A DNA stretch of 64,000 nt from Nonomuraea basaltis (GTDB lineage: Bacteria > Actinomycetota > Actinomycetes > Streptosporangiales > Streptosporangiaceae). The position numbers and the translations under genes were made by a program. The DNA is taken from assembly GCF_005893125.1 (NCBI RefSeq), contig NZ_VCJS01000046.1:1-64000 (forward strand). Direction: 5' to 3'. Of this stretch, positions 25,321 through 34,158 are shown piece by piece. Positions within the stretch are counted from its first letter, which is position 1. Each line of letters begins with the position of its first letter. Below the pieces are notes generated by a model that saw only the letters and a list, made by a program, of their open reading frames with translations, did not search any database and had not been told where the DNA came from.

Positions 25321-26049
25321 CTAGAGGAGTCCCTGGATCACGCCGCCCATGACCGCGGCCCGCTCGCAATCGCTGAGCGGCCAGTCGATCACGCGCTTCA
25401 GCTCGGCCGCCGGGACCGTGTAGGGTGAATCCGTCGAGAAGAACACACGGGCCGGGCCGATATCGGGATGGGAGCCGAAGTCCGTCAGGACGGTGTCCCA
25501 GGGGGCGTAGCAGGTGTCGGCGAAGAGATTCGGCGCCCGGAGGAGGGCCGGAACGGCGTCGATCCAGAAGTCGGTGGCACCACTTCGCCCCATGAGGAAT
25601 GACACTTCTGGATACCGTCCGCAGAGCAGGGCCAGCGGCAACGGCAACGCGGTGGGCGGGGTTCCGGTGCGTACGTACACGGGCCAGCCCGCATCCGCGG
25701 CGAACCGCAGCAGCGGATCGAGCAGGCCGTCGAGCAGATCGAAGCCCTGGAGCACCGGGTCGACGGCCAGGGCGCGGGCACCGTTGTCCCGTGCGCGGCG
25801 CAGTTCGTCGACCGCGGCGTCGCCGAACCACGGGTTGGCGACCGCGTAGGCGATGAGGCGCCCCTCCGAGATCATGGCGGCCTGGGTCGTCAGGTCGTTC
25901 CCGCGCCGGTTGTCGACTGCGGTGGCCCGTTCGTCGGGGGCGACGAGACAGCGGTCGATGCCGAGGCGGTCCATCGAGGTGAGCAGGTCGGGGACGGTCA
26001 GCGCGGCTTCCCTGCACTGTCCGATCCTGACATGGGCGTCTATGATCAT
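25321..26049 (-). CDS. Amidohydrolase-2 family protein 1
   Basis: 242 residues. MIIDAHVRIG opens the barrel, but the second His of the usual HxH metal site is Arg. FADTCYAPWDTVLT and VFFSTDSPYTVP replace the late GSDxP motif (Asp retained in STDSPY). Shorter than the family's ~280-300 residues. Members act as lactonases, decarboxylases or hydratases. The start overlaps the end of the next upstream gene by four bases. It is the most divergent of the three tandem members and may be metal-poor or a partner subunit. Confidence 0.8.
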   Translation of the reverse strand: MIIDAHVRIGQCREAALTVPDLLTSMDRLGIDRCLVAPDERATAVDNRRGNDLTTQAAMISEGRLIAYAVANPWFGDAAVDELRRARDNGARALAVDPVLQGFDLLDGLLDPLLRFAADAGWPVYVRTGTPPTALPLPLALLCGRYPEVSFLMGRSGATDFWIDAVPALLRAPNLFADTCYAPWDTVLTDFGSHPDIGPARVFFSTDSPYTVPAAELKRVIDWPLSDCERAAVMGGVIQGLL

Positions 26050-26927
26050 CGCGTCCTCGTGAGTCCGAGCGCGGAGAGCGCATCCATGTGGACGATCTGG
26101 TCGATGACCTCGTCGGGAACACGGGGCATGCGGGTACCATCAACAATGTCGTTGACCCGCCCGATCCCGTCGATGGCCTCGTCAGTGGTCGCGATCGGGA
26201 AGTCGGACCCGAGCATCAACTTGTTCGTCACGTTCCACTCGACCGCCGCGACGAGGGACTCGTAACACACCCAGGGCCGCAGATAGATCGATGACACATC
26301 CGCGTACACATGGGGATGCTTGCGAATCGTGACCACGGTCTCCCGCCCCCACGGATGGCCCATGTGCGCCATCACGATCCTCAGCTCGGGGTGCCGCAGC
26401 GCGATCTCATCGGTCACCAGCGGATAGGTGTAGCGCAGCGGGGCATGCCGGATGGGTGAGGCACCTTGGTGAAAGAGGATCGGCAGGCCGCGCCGCTCGC
26501 AGAAGTCGTAGAACCGCAACGCCGGTTCCCCGAGCGGGTCGAAGTCCTGGTAGTTGGGCCCCAGCTTGACGCCGACCAGACCGAGGTCCATGCAACGTTC
26601 GGCTTCGTCGAGGGCACCGGGATCCGTCGGGTTCACCGACATGAACCCGATCCGGCGTCCTAGGCCGGCCGCGGCGAATTCCGCCGTGGCGTCGTTGGTC
26701 CTCTCCGGAGCGTACGGCAGGCCGGTCATGAGTTCCGGATCGGGAACGGCGATGTTGAAGACGATGGACACGTCCGCCGCGAGAGTGGCCTGGTCGTAGT
26801 CCTTCCACGTGTTGGTGGTGGTCACCGCCCGGTCGGTGCGCCATCCGTCGAAGGAGCGCTCCTCCTGCGGTGGCACGACATCCCGGTGCGTCGGGGTATG
26901 CGTGTGCACATCGACGATCATGACCAC
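26046..26927 (-). CDS. Amidohydrolase-2 family protein 2
   Basis: 293 residues with a full metal-site set. VDVHTHTPTHRD has the HxH pair; LPILFHQGAS (His), RIVMAHMGHPWG (His) and LMLGSDFPIATT (Asp) follow. The family includes sugar lactonases of oxidative L-fucose/L-rhamnose-type routes and 2-pyrone-dicarboxylate lactonase-like enzymes. By context it is the best candidate for the hydrolytic step of this pathway. It overlaps both neighbours (10 and 4 bases), so translation is coupled. Confidence 0.85.
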   Translation of the reverse strand: MVMIVDVHTHTPTHRDVVPPQEERSFDGWRTDRAVTTTNTWKDYDQATLAADVSIVFNIAVPDPELMTGLPYAPERTNDATAEFAAAGLGRRIGFMSVNPTDPGALDEAERCMDLGLVGVKLGPNYQDFDPLGEPALRFYDFCERRGLPILFHQGASPIRHAPLRYTYPLVTDEIALRHPELRIVMAHMGHPWGRETVVTIRKHPHVYADVSSIYLRPWVCYESLVAAVEWNVTNKLMLGSDFPIATTDEAIDGIGRVNDIVDGTRMPRVPDEVIDQIVHMDALSALGLTRTR

Positions 26928-27682
26928 TCTCCGCTGAGGAGCCGGCGCGGGTTGTCGTCGAGCATCGCCTCGCGCTGTTCATCGGTGATTCCCCAGCCGT
27001 CGAGCTCGAGCACCCGGGCGACCGCGTAATCCTGGCTGGCGCGTTGCGACAGCCCGGCGTCCGACCCGAACAGCACCCGGTCGGGCGGCGCCTGCTGAAG
27101 GATCCGGCGTGCGGCGTACGGCGGCGTTCCGCAGATGCACAGGAAGAGGTTGGGCGTCTCCTGGGTGCAGGCCAGAGCCTCGCGCCAGCAATCGTGCAAC
27201 CCTCCGTGCCCAAGGACGAAGGCGACCCTCGGGTGGCGCCTGGCCAACGCCGCGATCTGCGCCGGAGTGGAATAAGGCGGTGTGCCGTCGTGCGAGAGCA
27301 CGATCCCGCCGGCCGCGCCGACCGTCTCGCAGATGGGATCCAGAGCGAGCTCGTGCGGGCTGAAGCCCTGGAGCCACGGATGGAGCTTGAGTCCACGCAG
27401 CCCGAGGACGGTGAGCAGGCGCTCCGCCTCCTCCAGCGCGCCCGGCCGTCGCGGGCTCACCGTGCCGAGGCCGACCAGTCGCTCCGGGCAGGCGCCGACG
27501 AACGCGGCGAGTTCGTCGTTGGCCTCCGGAGTCGGGTTGAACAGCCCGTCGTGACTCAGCACGACCGCACGATCGATGCCCGCCGAATCCAGGAAGGCCA
27601 CGAAATCACCCGTGTCGAAGCCGGCTCCGCTGAGCCAGCTCGCCGTGTGCCAGGCGGGCGCGTGCGTATGAAAGTCGATCAA
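26918..27682 (-). CDS. Amidohydrolase-2 family protein 3
   Basis: 254 residues. IDFHTHAPAWHT has HxH; GLKLHPWLQGFSP, GIVLSHDGTPPYST (His), AFVLGHGGLHDCW (His) and VLFGSDAGLSQ (Asp) complete the site. The LDDNPRRLL ending is the standard C-terminal helix. It overlaps the creatininase-like gene by four bases. With the two other members it forms a tandem set whose mutual similarity is low, so they probably act on different intermediates rather than being recent copies. Confidence 0.85.
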   Translation of the reverse strand: MIDFHTHAPAWHTASWLSGAGFDTGDFVAFLDSAGIDRAVVLSHDGLFNPTPEANDELAAFVGACPERLVGLGTVSPRRPGALEEAERLLTVLGLRGLKLHPWLQGFSPHELALDPICETVGAAGGIVLSHDGTPPYSTPAQIAALARRHPRVAFVLGHGGLHDCWREALACTQETPNLFLCICGTPPYAARRILQQAPPDRVLFGSDAGLSQRASQDYAVARVLELDGWGITDEQREAMLDDNPRRLLSGEWS

Positions 27683-28383
27683 GATGACCTCTCGAATTCG
27701 CGCATACAGGTACTGAGAGCGGCGATGATGTGGTCGAGCCTTTCCCGCGAGCGTGCGACCTCAGCCTGGCTCGGGTCGTCGGTGAACCCGTCGATGGCCG
27801 CCCAGATCTCGGGGCTGTGCATCGTGATGCCCTCGACCTGGTACGGCACCGCGGGCGCGTTCCTGGGCTTCACCTCGCCTACGAGATGGGGAGCGATGAC
27901 GCGGACCAGACCGGTCTCGAACTCGCCCGCGTGCCCGGGAGCCGCCGGGAGCAGGTGCCAGTAGTCGAGGTGGCCCACCGCTATGCCGAGCCTGGACGAG
28001 GCTTCCGAAGCCGCCGCATGGCAGAGCCCCGAGTTTCCGCCGTGCCCGTTGACGAGGAGCACCTTTCTGGCTCCCGCGGCGGCCAGGCAGTTCAGTACGT
28101 CGCCGATGAGAGCCAAGAGGGTCGTGGGGCGCAACGAGATGGTGCCGCCGAAGGGCAGGTGGTGGTCCGAGGCCCCGACGACGATGGCAGGCGCGACGAT
28201 CACGGGCACGCCGGCTCGATCGGCGGCCCGTTCGGTCACCACCCCCGCGATGAGGGAATCGGTGCCGGTGGGAAGGTGCGGGCCGTGCTGCTCGACCGCT
28301 CCCACGGCGATCACCACGACGGCCCCGGGAAGCAGCGATCGCAACGTCTCTCGATCGAGATCAGCCCACTTGTACGCCGTCAT
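27679..28383 (-). CDS. Creatininase family protein
   Basis: 234 residues, the normal size. VGAVEQHGPHLPTGTDSLIA contains the metal-binding Glu, His and Asp. VLLVNGHGGNSG and GHAGEFETGLV hold the remaining His and Glu ligands. The family comprises binuclear metal amidases (creatinine, formamides, mycofactocin maturation). ATG at 28383 overlaps the Gfo/Idh stop (ATGA). Together with RidA nearby it suggests that a nitrogen-containing intermediate or an amide is handled in this pathway; the substrate is unknown. Confidence 0.88.
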   Translation of the reverse strand: MTAYKWADLDRETLRSLLPGAVVVIAVGAVEQHGPHLPTGTDSLIAGVVTERAADRAGVPVIVAPAIVVGASDHHLPFGGTISLRPTTLLALIGDVLNCLAAAGARKVLLVNGHGGNSGLCHAAASEASSRLGIAVGHLDYWHLLPAAPGHAGEFETGLVRVIAPHLVGEVKPRNAPAVPYQVEGITMHSPEIWAAIDGFTDDPSQAEVARSRERLDHIIAALSTCMREFERSS

Positions 28384-29339
28384 GCGGCGGCCCGCCGGAA
28401 CACCGCTTCGCTCACCCGCATGGCCTGAAGCCCGTCGTTCAGATCCGGGTGTGGGTGGAGCTCTCGTCCGCGCACCAGGTCGACGAATCGGCTGAGCTGG
28501 AGATCGAAGCACCGCGTGACGCGATCGACGGGGAAGCTCACGTTCTCCGTGCCTTTCGCGTCGCGCAACTCGAGCTCGAAGGTGTCCAGCCGCAGCGTGG
28601 CTGTTCCGAGGTCGCCCAGCACAGTGATCTCACAGGGCGGCAGCGCCTCCGTCAGCCAGCCGAACTCGGCGAGAACCTGGGTGCCGTCCGGGTAGCGCAG
28701 CCTCGCTCCGATGAGGTTGGCGGCCGCCAGACCATCGCGGGTGGGCATCGACCACGCGTCGCAGATGTCCGGCACCCCGCCGATCAGGAACGCGAGCCAG
28801 TCGAAGAGGTGCGAGCCCTCATGGATCACCGGCGCCCCGTGGGCGAGGGTCGCCTCGATACGCCGGGCGTGCGCCTTGTCCGCGGGACGGCGGACCTCGT
28901 CGTAGATGTGGGCCCGGACGAGGAGACGGGCGCCCAGCCGGCCGCCCTTGATCCACTCTCGCAACCGGGCCAGCGCCGGATCGTGCCGATAGGTCAGCCC
29001 GACCTGCAGGCGCCGCCGCTGTGCGGTGGTCAGGTTCTGGAAGGCGCCGGCGTTGGTGATCGGCTTCTCCGCCAGGACGAACCAGTCTTCGGCCAGCAGG
29101 CGTGCGGCCAGGTCAGAGGTCACCCAGGGCGGCGTGGCCAGCACGAACGCGTCGATCTTGTGTGCCGCGATCGCGTCATCGACTGACGCTTCCGTACGGA
29201 ACGCGTCGCCGGCCACCTTGCGGCGATCGGGTGAGGGGTCCACGAGGCAGGCGATCGTGACCTCTGGATGCCTGGTCAGCGCGGGGAGATGCGCCGTCAT
29301 CCCGATGTCCCCCAGACCGACCAGTGCCACCCGCGTCAT
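28380..29339 (-). CDS. Gfo/Idh/MocA family oxidoreductase
   Basis: 319 residues. N-terminal Rossmann fold with VALVGLGDIGMTAHLPALTR, then WFVLAEKPITN (the conserved EKP with catalytic Lys) and a C-terminal substrate domain (GLTYRHDPALARLREWIKGG, HEGSHLFDWLAFLIGG with the late Asp/His pair). Family members oxidise or reduce sugars and inositols with NAD(P). It is the first gene of the six-gene run 29339-24319 and is preceded at 29355-29375 by a well-formed palindrome 16 bases before the ATG. Start ATG at 29339. Confidence 0.88.
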   Translation of the reverse strand: MTRVALVGLGDIGMTAHLPALTRHPEVTIACLVDPSPDRRKVAGDAFRTEASVDDAIAAHKIDAFVLATPPWVTSDLAARLLAEDWFVLAEKPITNAGAFQNLTTAQRRRLQVGLTYRHDPALARLREWIKGGRLGARLLVRAHIYDEVRRPADKAHARRIEATLAHGAPVIHEGSHLFDWLAFLIGGVPDICDAWSMPTRDGLAAANLIGARLRYPDGTQVLAEFGWLTEALPPCEITVLGDLGTATLRLDTFELELRDAKGTENVSFPVDRVTRCFDLQLSRFVDLVRGRELHPHPDLNDGLQAMRVSEAVFRRAAA

Positions 29340-29354
29340 GTCCCTATCACTCCA

Positions 29355-29375
29355 ATCTTCGATATTTTGAAGATA
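29355..29375. promoter_or_regulatory. IclR-regulon palindrome B
   Basis: ATCTTC-GATATTTT-GAAGAT followed by A, an almost perfect inverted repeat, immediately before the Gfo/Idh start. The position next to the start codon is consistent with repression of a leader-poor promoter. Confidence 0.65.
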
Positions 29376-29428
29376 GTTTCGCTATATTGGATAGACTACT
29401 CTCGACTATCTGTCCCGACAAGGGTCGC

Positions 29429-30220
29429 CTACGGGGCCTGGGCGCCGAGATGGCGAGAGATGTGGTCGGCCAGCTGGGTCAACCCCTCCTTGGCCTTGCG
29501 AGTAACGGCCGCGGTCAGGTCCTTGGCGAAACCGGTCACCCCCACCGCGCCCGCCACCTTGCCCTGGGCGTCGAAGAACGGTACGGCGACACAGCCGACC
29601 CTCGCCTCTTCCTCCTCGTCCTCCACTGCGAATCGCCGGCTCCGGATCTCGACGAGCTGAGCCTTGAACGTCTCCACCCCTCCCGTGGGCGCCTTGGGGC
29701 CGGTGGCCGGCTTCATCCGCGACAGGAGCGGCTCCAGTTCCTCTTCCGACAGGAAGGCGGCGATCGCCTTGCCCAGGGCGGTGAGGTTGAAAGGCGACAC
29801 CTTTCCCGGATAAGTGTCGAACTGGATGATGCCGGGCGAGGCGGCCTTCGCCACGTACACCACGCTGGCCCCGTTGAGTACGCCGATGTGCACCGGCATG
29901 TCCAGCCGTTCGGCGAGCTCCTGCATCTCGCGTTGGGCGATGGTGGCCAGGTCGGCCTTCCGGGTCAGTTGTACCGCCAGGCCGTACAGTGCGAGCGTGG
30001 CCTGCCAGAAATGACTGCGCCCGACGACTCGGCGGGAGGCGTAACCGCGAAGCTCCAGGGTGTAGACGATGGAAGCGCAGGTCGCCATGGGAATGCCGGT
30101 CTTCCTGGCCAGGGCGGTCAGAGTGAGACCACCGTTGGCGGCGACGAGCGCTTCGAGCACTGTGAGCGTGCGACCCGCGGAAGGAGACGGATCACGGTCG
30201 GAGCTCTTGGCGGTGGACAT
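29429..30220 (-). CDS. IclR family transcriptional regulator
   Basis: 263 residues, complete. N-terminal winged helix-turn-helix ~15-75 (RTLTVLEALVAANGGLTLTA, KTGIPMATCASIVYTLELRG) and C-terminal effector domain ~90-255 (YVAKAASPGIIQFDTYPGKV, FNLTALGKAIAAFLSEEELE, CVAVPFFDAQGKVAGAVGVT). ATG at 30220. IclR proteins bind palindromes near their targets and respond to small acids. Here a related AT-rich palindrome lies before iclR itself and before the surrounding catabolic, transport and secreted-enzyme genes, so this protein is the natural candidate for their repressor. Confidence 0.9.
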   Translation of the reverse strand: MSTAKSSDRDPSPSAGRTLTVLEALVAANGGLTLTALARKTGIPMATCASIVYTLELRGYASRRVVGRSHFWQATLALYGLAVQLTRKADLATIAQREMQELAERLDMPVHIGVLNGASVVYVAKAASPGIIQFDTYPGKVSPFNLTALGKAIAAFLSEEELEPLLSRMKPATGPKAPTGGVETFKAQLVEIRSRRFAVEDEEEEARVGCVAVPFFDAQGKVAGAVGVTGFAKDLTAAVTRKAKEGLTQLADHISRHLGAQAP

Positions 30221-30262
30221 GGCGCAAGTGTAAAACGCGAGCGACCTCGAACGCGGTCCGAG

Positions 30263-30281
30263 ATTCGATAATTCGTAGATA
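30263..30281. promoter_or_regulatory. IclR-regulon palindrome C (before iclR)
   Basis: ATTCGATAATTCGTAGATA, a diverged copy of the palindrome 43 bases upstream of the iclR start, compatible with autoregulation. It overlaps an AT-rich stretch (TAAGTACCATATCTCG). Confidence 0.45.
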
Positions 30282-30344
30282 AGTACCATATCTCGAAGCT
30301 CATGGTCCACACTTCCGCGACGCGACTCGCTCGGGATGGACTCG

Positions 30345-31451
30345 CTAACGCAGCAGCTCCCGCACATCCTCCTGGAGCTCCACGCCCAGCCCGGGCGCAT
30401 CCGGCAGGCGGACGCGCACTCCGTCGGAGTCCAGAGGTGCGGCGAGCACGTCCTCATCGTAGTAATACGCACCGATGATGTCGGAGGGGATGTCCTCACA
30501 CAGACGGGGAAGCGCGCAGGCCACGTGCAGTTGCGCCGCCGCGCCGACCCCCAGCTCACCGTTCGAACCGATCAGGACCTCCACCCCGAACGCCTCGGCG
30601 ACCCGGCCCATGGCCACCGCCTGTTCCGGACCTCCGCTCTTGCCCACGTACAGGCTCACCACATCGCACGCCTGGGCCCGCACCACGTGCACGAGGTCTC
30701 CCATGCCGAAGACGCTCTCATCGGCGACGATGGGCAGGCCACGGCCGCGCAGCTCGCGCATGCCCTCAAGGTCTCCCGGCTCGACCGGCTGTTCCAGGAA
30801 CGCCGGGCCGTGACCACGGACTCGCTCCAACGCACGCTCGGCGTCCCGGCGGCTGTAGCCACCATTGGCGTCCAGGCCCAGGAGGGTTTGCGGCCCGGCG
30901 AGCCCGCGCGCCAAGGCCACCCGCTCGCTGTCCGCGTCGACGTCCATGCCGATCTTGACTTTGAACGAGGCGAAGCCGGCGGCGCGGGCGGCCGCGTGCA
31001 CGCGCCGTAGCCGTTCGCCGTCACCGCTCAGCGAGCACTTGATGGGCACCTCGGTCCTGAAGGGACCGCCCAGTGCGGCCGCCAAGGGAACGTCCAGCGT
31101 CCGCGCGTAGGCGTCCCACAGAGCGATCGACATGCCCGCCTTGGTGAAGGGATTGCCGGCGAGCGCCAGGTCCATACGGCTCTGCAATGCGGCCACCGGC
31201 ACGAGCGGCTGACCGATGATCGCCGGGGCCAGGACCTGCCTGATGACATGCTCGGCCGTGACGGCGTCCTCACCGCTCCACGACAAGGTGGCGCTCACCT
31301 CTCCGATGCCCGATATCCCGGCCGAGGTCTCCACCCTGACCAGCAGGAAGTCGGAACGATCGTGTGCCCCCCGAGCGCCGACCACCACCAGGTCCGGCCG
31401 CACGGCGAGGCTGACCCCGGCGGTGTGAACGGATTTGACGGTCGCGATCAT
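30345..31451 (-). CDS. Enolase-superfamily dehydratase (mandelate racemase/MLE type)
   Basis: 368 residues from ATG 31451, with GGAGG 5 bases upstream; ATGs at 31454 and 31463 are also in frame. The barrel carries KVKIG (KxK acid/base pair), LDANGG (first metal Asp), AFLEQPVE (Glu), IVADES (Asp/Glu) and LYVGKSGG (second Lys), the set of the muconate-lactonising/dipeptide-epimerase branch. A sugar-acid dehydratase or a cycloisomerase role fits the locus; the exact reaction is open. Divergent from ridA across a palindrome-bearing promoter region. Confidence 0.85.
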   Translation of the reverse strand: MIATVKSVHTAGVSLAVRPDLVVVGARGAHDRSDFLLVRVETSAGISGIGEVSATLSWSGEDAVTAEHVIRQVLAPAIIGQPLVPVAALQSRMDLALAGNPFTKAGMSIALWDAYARTLDVPLAAALGGPFRTEVPIKCSLSGDGERLRRVHAAARAAGFASFKVKIGMDVDADSERVALARGLAGPQTLLGLDANGGYSRRDAERALERVRGHGPAFLEQPVEPGDLEGMRELRGRGLPIVADESVFGMGDLVHVVRAQACDVVSLYVGKSGGPEQAVAMGRVAEAFGVEVLIGSNGELGVGAAAQLHVACALPRLCEDIPSDIIGAYYYDEDVLAAPLDSDGVRVRLPDAPGLGVELQEDVRELLR

Positions 31452-31487
31452 CATGACCTCCATCGCCCCGAGAGCTACAAAGGACGT

Positions 31488-31529
31488 CTCTTCGGTATTC
31501 AGAATGTAGAAACGCTATTCAGAAGATGA
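31488..31529. promoter_or_regulatory. IclR-regulon palindrome D (enolase/RidA divergent promoter)
   Basis: Two diverged copies in tandem: CTCTTCGGTATTCAGAATG (from 31488) and CTATTCAGAAGATGA (31515-31529), located between divergent genes so that both directions could be controlled. Confidence 0.5.
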
Positions 31530-31585
31530 AATTATGGGAGCCTCCCGTTCCCCACAAGTGGGTCCCCACACCAAGGTGAGATCAC

Positions 31586-31975
31586 ATGAGTCGCACCGCG
31601 CACAGCACCGCGAGCGCCCCAGCTCCACGAGGCCACTACTCGCAGGTCGTCACTTCCGGCGACCTCGTCGTGACGGCGGGCTTTGGCCCGGTCGACCCCG
31701 TCAGCCGCACGATCGTGGGCGAGGACATCCAGGAACAGACCCGCCAGACGCTGCGCAATGTCATGGCCGCGCTTGAAGCGGCGGGGTGTGGCATGCAGGA
31801 TGTGGTGAAGGTGACCGCGCACCTCGCCGATGCCGATCGGGACTGGGAGGGCTTCGACGCGGTCTTCCCCGAGTTCTTCGACCCGCCCTATCCCGTACGG
31901 ACCACAGCCGGGTCCAGCCTCGGCGACATTCTGGTCGAGATCGACGTCCTGGCCAGAAGAAACCCGGCCGCTTGA
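31586..31975 (+). CDS. RidA/YjgF family protein
   Basis: 129 residues, complete. GHYSQVVTSGDLVVTAGFGP is the N-terminal strand region. VVKVTAHLADADRDW and PPYPVRTTAGSSLGDILVEI contain the arginine that in RidA binds the substrate carboxylate. RidA proteins hydrolyse reactive enamine/imine intermediates to ketones. Its presence in the catabolic locus, divergent from the enolase gene, hints that an imine forms in this pathway or that a 2-aminoacrylate-like by-product must be cleared. It converges with the dehydrogenase gene, with 33 bases between them. Confidence 0.9.
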   Translation: MSRTAHSTASAPAPRGHYSQVVTSGDLVVTAGFGPVDPVSRTIVGEDIQEQTRQTLRNVMAALEAAGCGMQDVVKVTAHLADADRDWEGFDAVFPEFFDPPYPVRTTAGSSLGDILVEIDVLARRNPAA

Positions 31976-32008
31976 CGGAGGACCGCGTCCGGCGCGCCTG
32001 TGCGGCCG

Positions 32009-33253
32009 TCACGGCTTCCAGGTCAACTGGGCCTCGCCGTACTTCGCCGCCCGGACATCGCCGGAACGGGCGTGGCCTTCGAAGAGCTCCACCCGTGATG
32101 CCCGCCCGCAGACCTCGCCCAGCATCGCGCTGGCAGCCGGATCCGTCACCTCCTGATAGGTGACGGTCTTCAGGAACTTGCCGACCCACAGGCCGCCGGT
32201 GTACCGGGCGGCTCCCCGCGTCGGCAGGACGTGGTTGGTGCCGATCACTTTGTCCCCGAAGGACACGCAGGTCTTCTCGCCGAGGAACAGCGCCCCGTAA
32301 TCGCGCATGGCGTCCAAGGCCTTGCGGGGTTCGGCGGTGAGGACCTCCACATGCTCGAACGCATAGCGGTCGGCCAGGGTGTAGGCCTCGTCGAGCGATC
32401 CCACCACGTGAATCTCCCCGTGATCGCGCCAGGCGGGTCCGGCGTAGTCACGGGTCGGCATGCCCGGCAGCAGTTGCTCGATGTACTCGCGAACCGCGGC
32501 GGCCAGGGGGGCCGAGGTGGTGATGAGCACGGCCGGGGAATCCGGTCCGTGCTCGGCCTGGCTCAGCAGATCGACGGCCACGACGAACGCGTCGGCGCTG
32601 TCATCGGCGATGACGAGAATCTCGGTCGGCCCGGCGAACAGGTCGATGCCCACCTCGCCGAAGAGCTGGCGCTTGGCCTCGGCCACGTAGGCGTTGCCAG
32701 GGCCGGCCAGGATGTTCACCCTGGCGATGGACTCGGTTCCCAGAGCGAGCGCGGCGACCGCGTGCACCCCGCCCAGCACGTAGATCTCATCGGCACCGGC
32801 CATCCGCATCGCGGCGACGGTCACGGGCGGGATCTGTCCACGCAGGGGCGGCGTGCAGGCGGCGACCCGGGACACACCCGCGACCTTGGCCGTCACGATC
32901 GTCATGTGCGCCGAAGCGGTCAGCGGGTAGCGTCCGCCGGGAACGTACGCGCCGGAGGCGGTGACCGGCACGTGACGCTGGCCGAGCCGTACTCCAGGAA
33001 GCGTCTCCACCTCGAAGTCGGTCATGGATGCCCGCTGGTGCTCGGCGAACCGGCGCACCTGCTGCTGCACGAACCTGATGTCCTCGAGCGCCTGGTCGTC
33101 GACGCGCTCGACGATCCTGTCGATCGACTCTCGATCAAGCAGGAACGACTCGGGTGACCAGCCGTCGAAGCGCGCGGAAAATTCGCGTACGGCGGCGTCG
33201 CCGCGTTCACGTACGTCGTCGATGATCGAAGCGACGCTCTCCTTGACGTTCAC
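32009..33253 (-). CDS. Histidinol-dehydrogenase family oxidoreductase
   Basis: 414 residues with the HisD fold. VPVTASGAYVPGGRYPLTAS and ILAGPGNAYVAEAKRQLFGE (nucleotide region), DLLSQAEHGPDSPAVLITTS (zinc-ligand Gln and His) and FGDKVIGTNHVLPTRGAARY (catalytic His in GTNHVLPT). No other his gene is near. The gene follows an ABC sugar importer, as do HpsN-like sulfopropanediol dehydrogenases and other catabolic HisD relatives. It probably oxidises a polyol or hydroxyl group twice to a carboxylate, using NAD. The symbol hisD would be misleading. Confidence 0.85.
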   Translation of the reverse strand: MNVKESVASIIDDVRERGDAAVREFSARFDGWSPESFLLDRESIDRIVERVDDQALEDIRFVQQQVRRFAEHQRASMTDFEVETLPGVRLGQRHVPVTASGAYVPGGRYPLTASAHMTIVTAKVAGVSRVAACTPPLRGQIPPVTVAAMRMAGADEIYVLGGVHAVAALALGTESIARVNILAGPGNAYVAEAKRQLFGEVGIDLFAGPTEILVIADDSADAFVVAVDLLSQAEHGPDSPAVLITTSAPLAAAVREYIEQLLPGMPTRDYAGPAWRDHGEIHVVGSLDEAYTLADRYAFEHVEVLTAEPRKALDAMRDYGALFLGEKTCVSFGDKVIGTNHVLPTRGAARYTGGLWVGKFLKTVTYQEVTDPAASAMLGEVCGRASRVELFEGHARSGDVRAAKYGEAQLTWKP

Positions 33254-33303
33254 GGACTCTCCCTCGGATGTGAGCGGTCATGGGGTAGGAAGATCAGTGG
33301 TGT

Positions 33304-34158
33304 TCAGCCTTTCAGGGCGCCGGCGGTGAGTCCCTTGGTGATCTGGTTCTGCAGGAACGCGAACAGCACAAGAACCGGGACCGCGACGATGATCATCCCG
33401 GCGAACAGGGTGACCCAGTTGGTCCCGTAGTCGGCAGCCTGCCCGAGCTGGAAGAGCCCGAGCGGGATCGTCATCTTCTCGGGTGAGTGGATGAGCACCA
33501 GCGCGTAGAAGAACTCGTTCCAGTTGTTCAGGAAGCTGATGATCGTCACGGATGCCAGGCCGGGAGTCAGCAGGGGCAGGATCACCTGAACGAAGGCCCG
33601 GGCCGGCCCGGCGCCGTCCACCGCCGCCGACTCCTCCAGTTCGCGCGGCAGCGTGCGCAGGAAGCCGACCAGGACGAAGACGTTGAACGGCAGGTTGTAG
33701 GTCGCGTACACCAGGATCAGTCCGATCCGGGTGTCGAGCAGTCCCAGGTCCTGAAGGGTCAGATAGAGCGGGATGAAGGTCACCATCCACGGCACCATGA
33801 GCCCGGACAGGAACAGCGCCAGCACCACCCCACTGAAGCGGAAGGGGATGCGCGCGATCGGGTAGGCCGCGAACGCGGACAGCACGACGCCCAGCAGGGT
33901 GGCGGCGACGCTCACCAGCACGCTGTTGCCGAAGAACGAGCCGATGTCGGCGTTGGTCCAGGCAACAGCGTAGTTCTGCCAGCTCCAGTCCTTGGCGACG
34001 CTCCACGGGGAAGTGGCCAGGAACTCGCTGTTGGTCTTCATCGAGACGTTGAACACCCACGCGAACGCGGCGACCGTGGAGAACGTGATCGCCCCGAACA
34101 GGAGATAGATGATCAGATGGTGCCGCCGGAACGGCGCCCTAGTATTCGATCGAGGCAC
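33304..34158 (-). CDS. Carbohydrate ABC transporter permease (MalG type)
   Basis: 284 residues, six hydrophobic segments, with the EAA cytoplasmic loop at about 195-215 (LPRELEESAAVDGAGPARAF). Characteristic of the MalG side of the CUT1 family, which imports oligosaccharides or polyols. The start overlaps the end of the MalF-type gene by 20 bases. No dedicated ATPase gene is present, as usual for actinomycetes that share one MsiK-type ATPase. Confidence 0.92.
   Translation of the reverse strand: MPRSNTRAPFRRHHLIIYLLFGAITFSTVAAFAWVFNVSMKTNSEFLATSPWSVAKDWSWQNYAVAWTNADIGSFFGNSVLVSVAATLLGVVLSAFAAYPIARIPFRFSGVVLALFLSGLMVPWMVTFIPLYLTLQDLGLLDTRIGLILVYATYNLPFNVFVLVGFLRTLPRELEESAAVDGAGPARAFVQVILPLLTPGLASVTIISFLNNWNEFFYALVLIHSPEKMTIPLGLFQLGQAADYGTNWVTLFAGMIIVAVPVLVLFAFLQNQITKGLTAGALKG

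Noticed and set aside
32009-33253. Histidine biosynthesis gene hisD
   Set aside because: No other his gene is nearby and the gene is embedded in an importer/catabolic operon; a catabolic HisD-family dehydrogenase is more likely.
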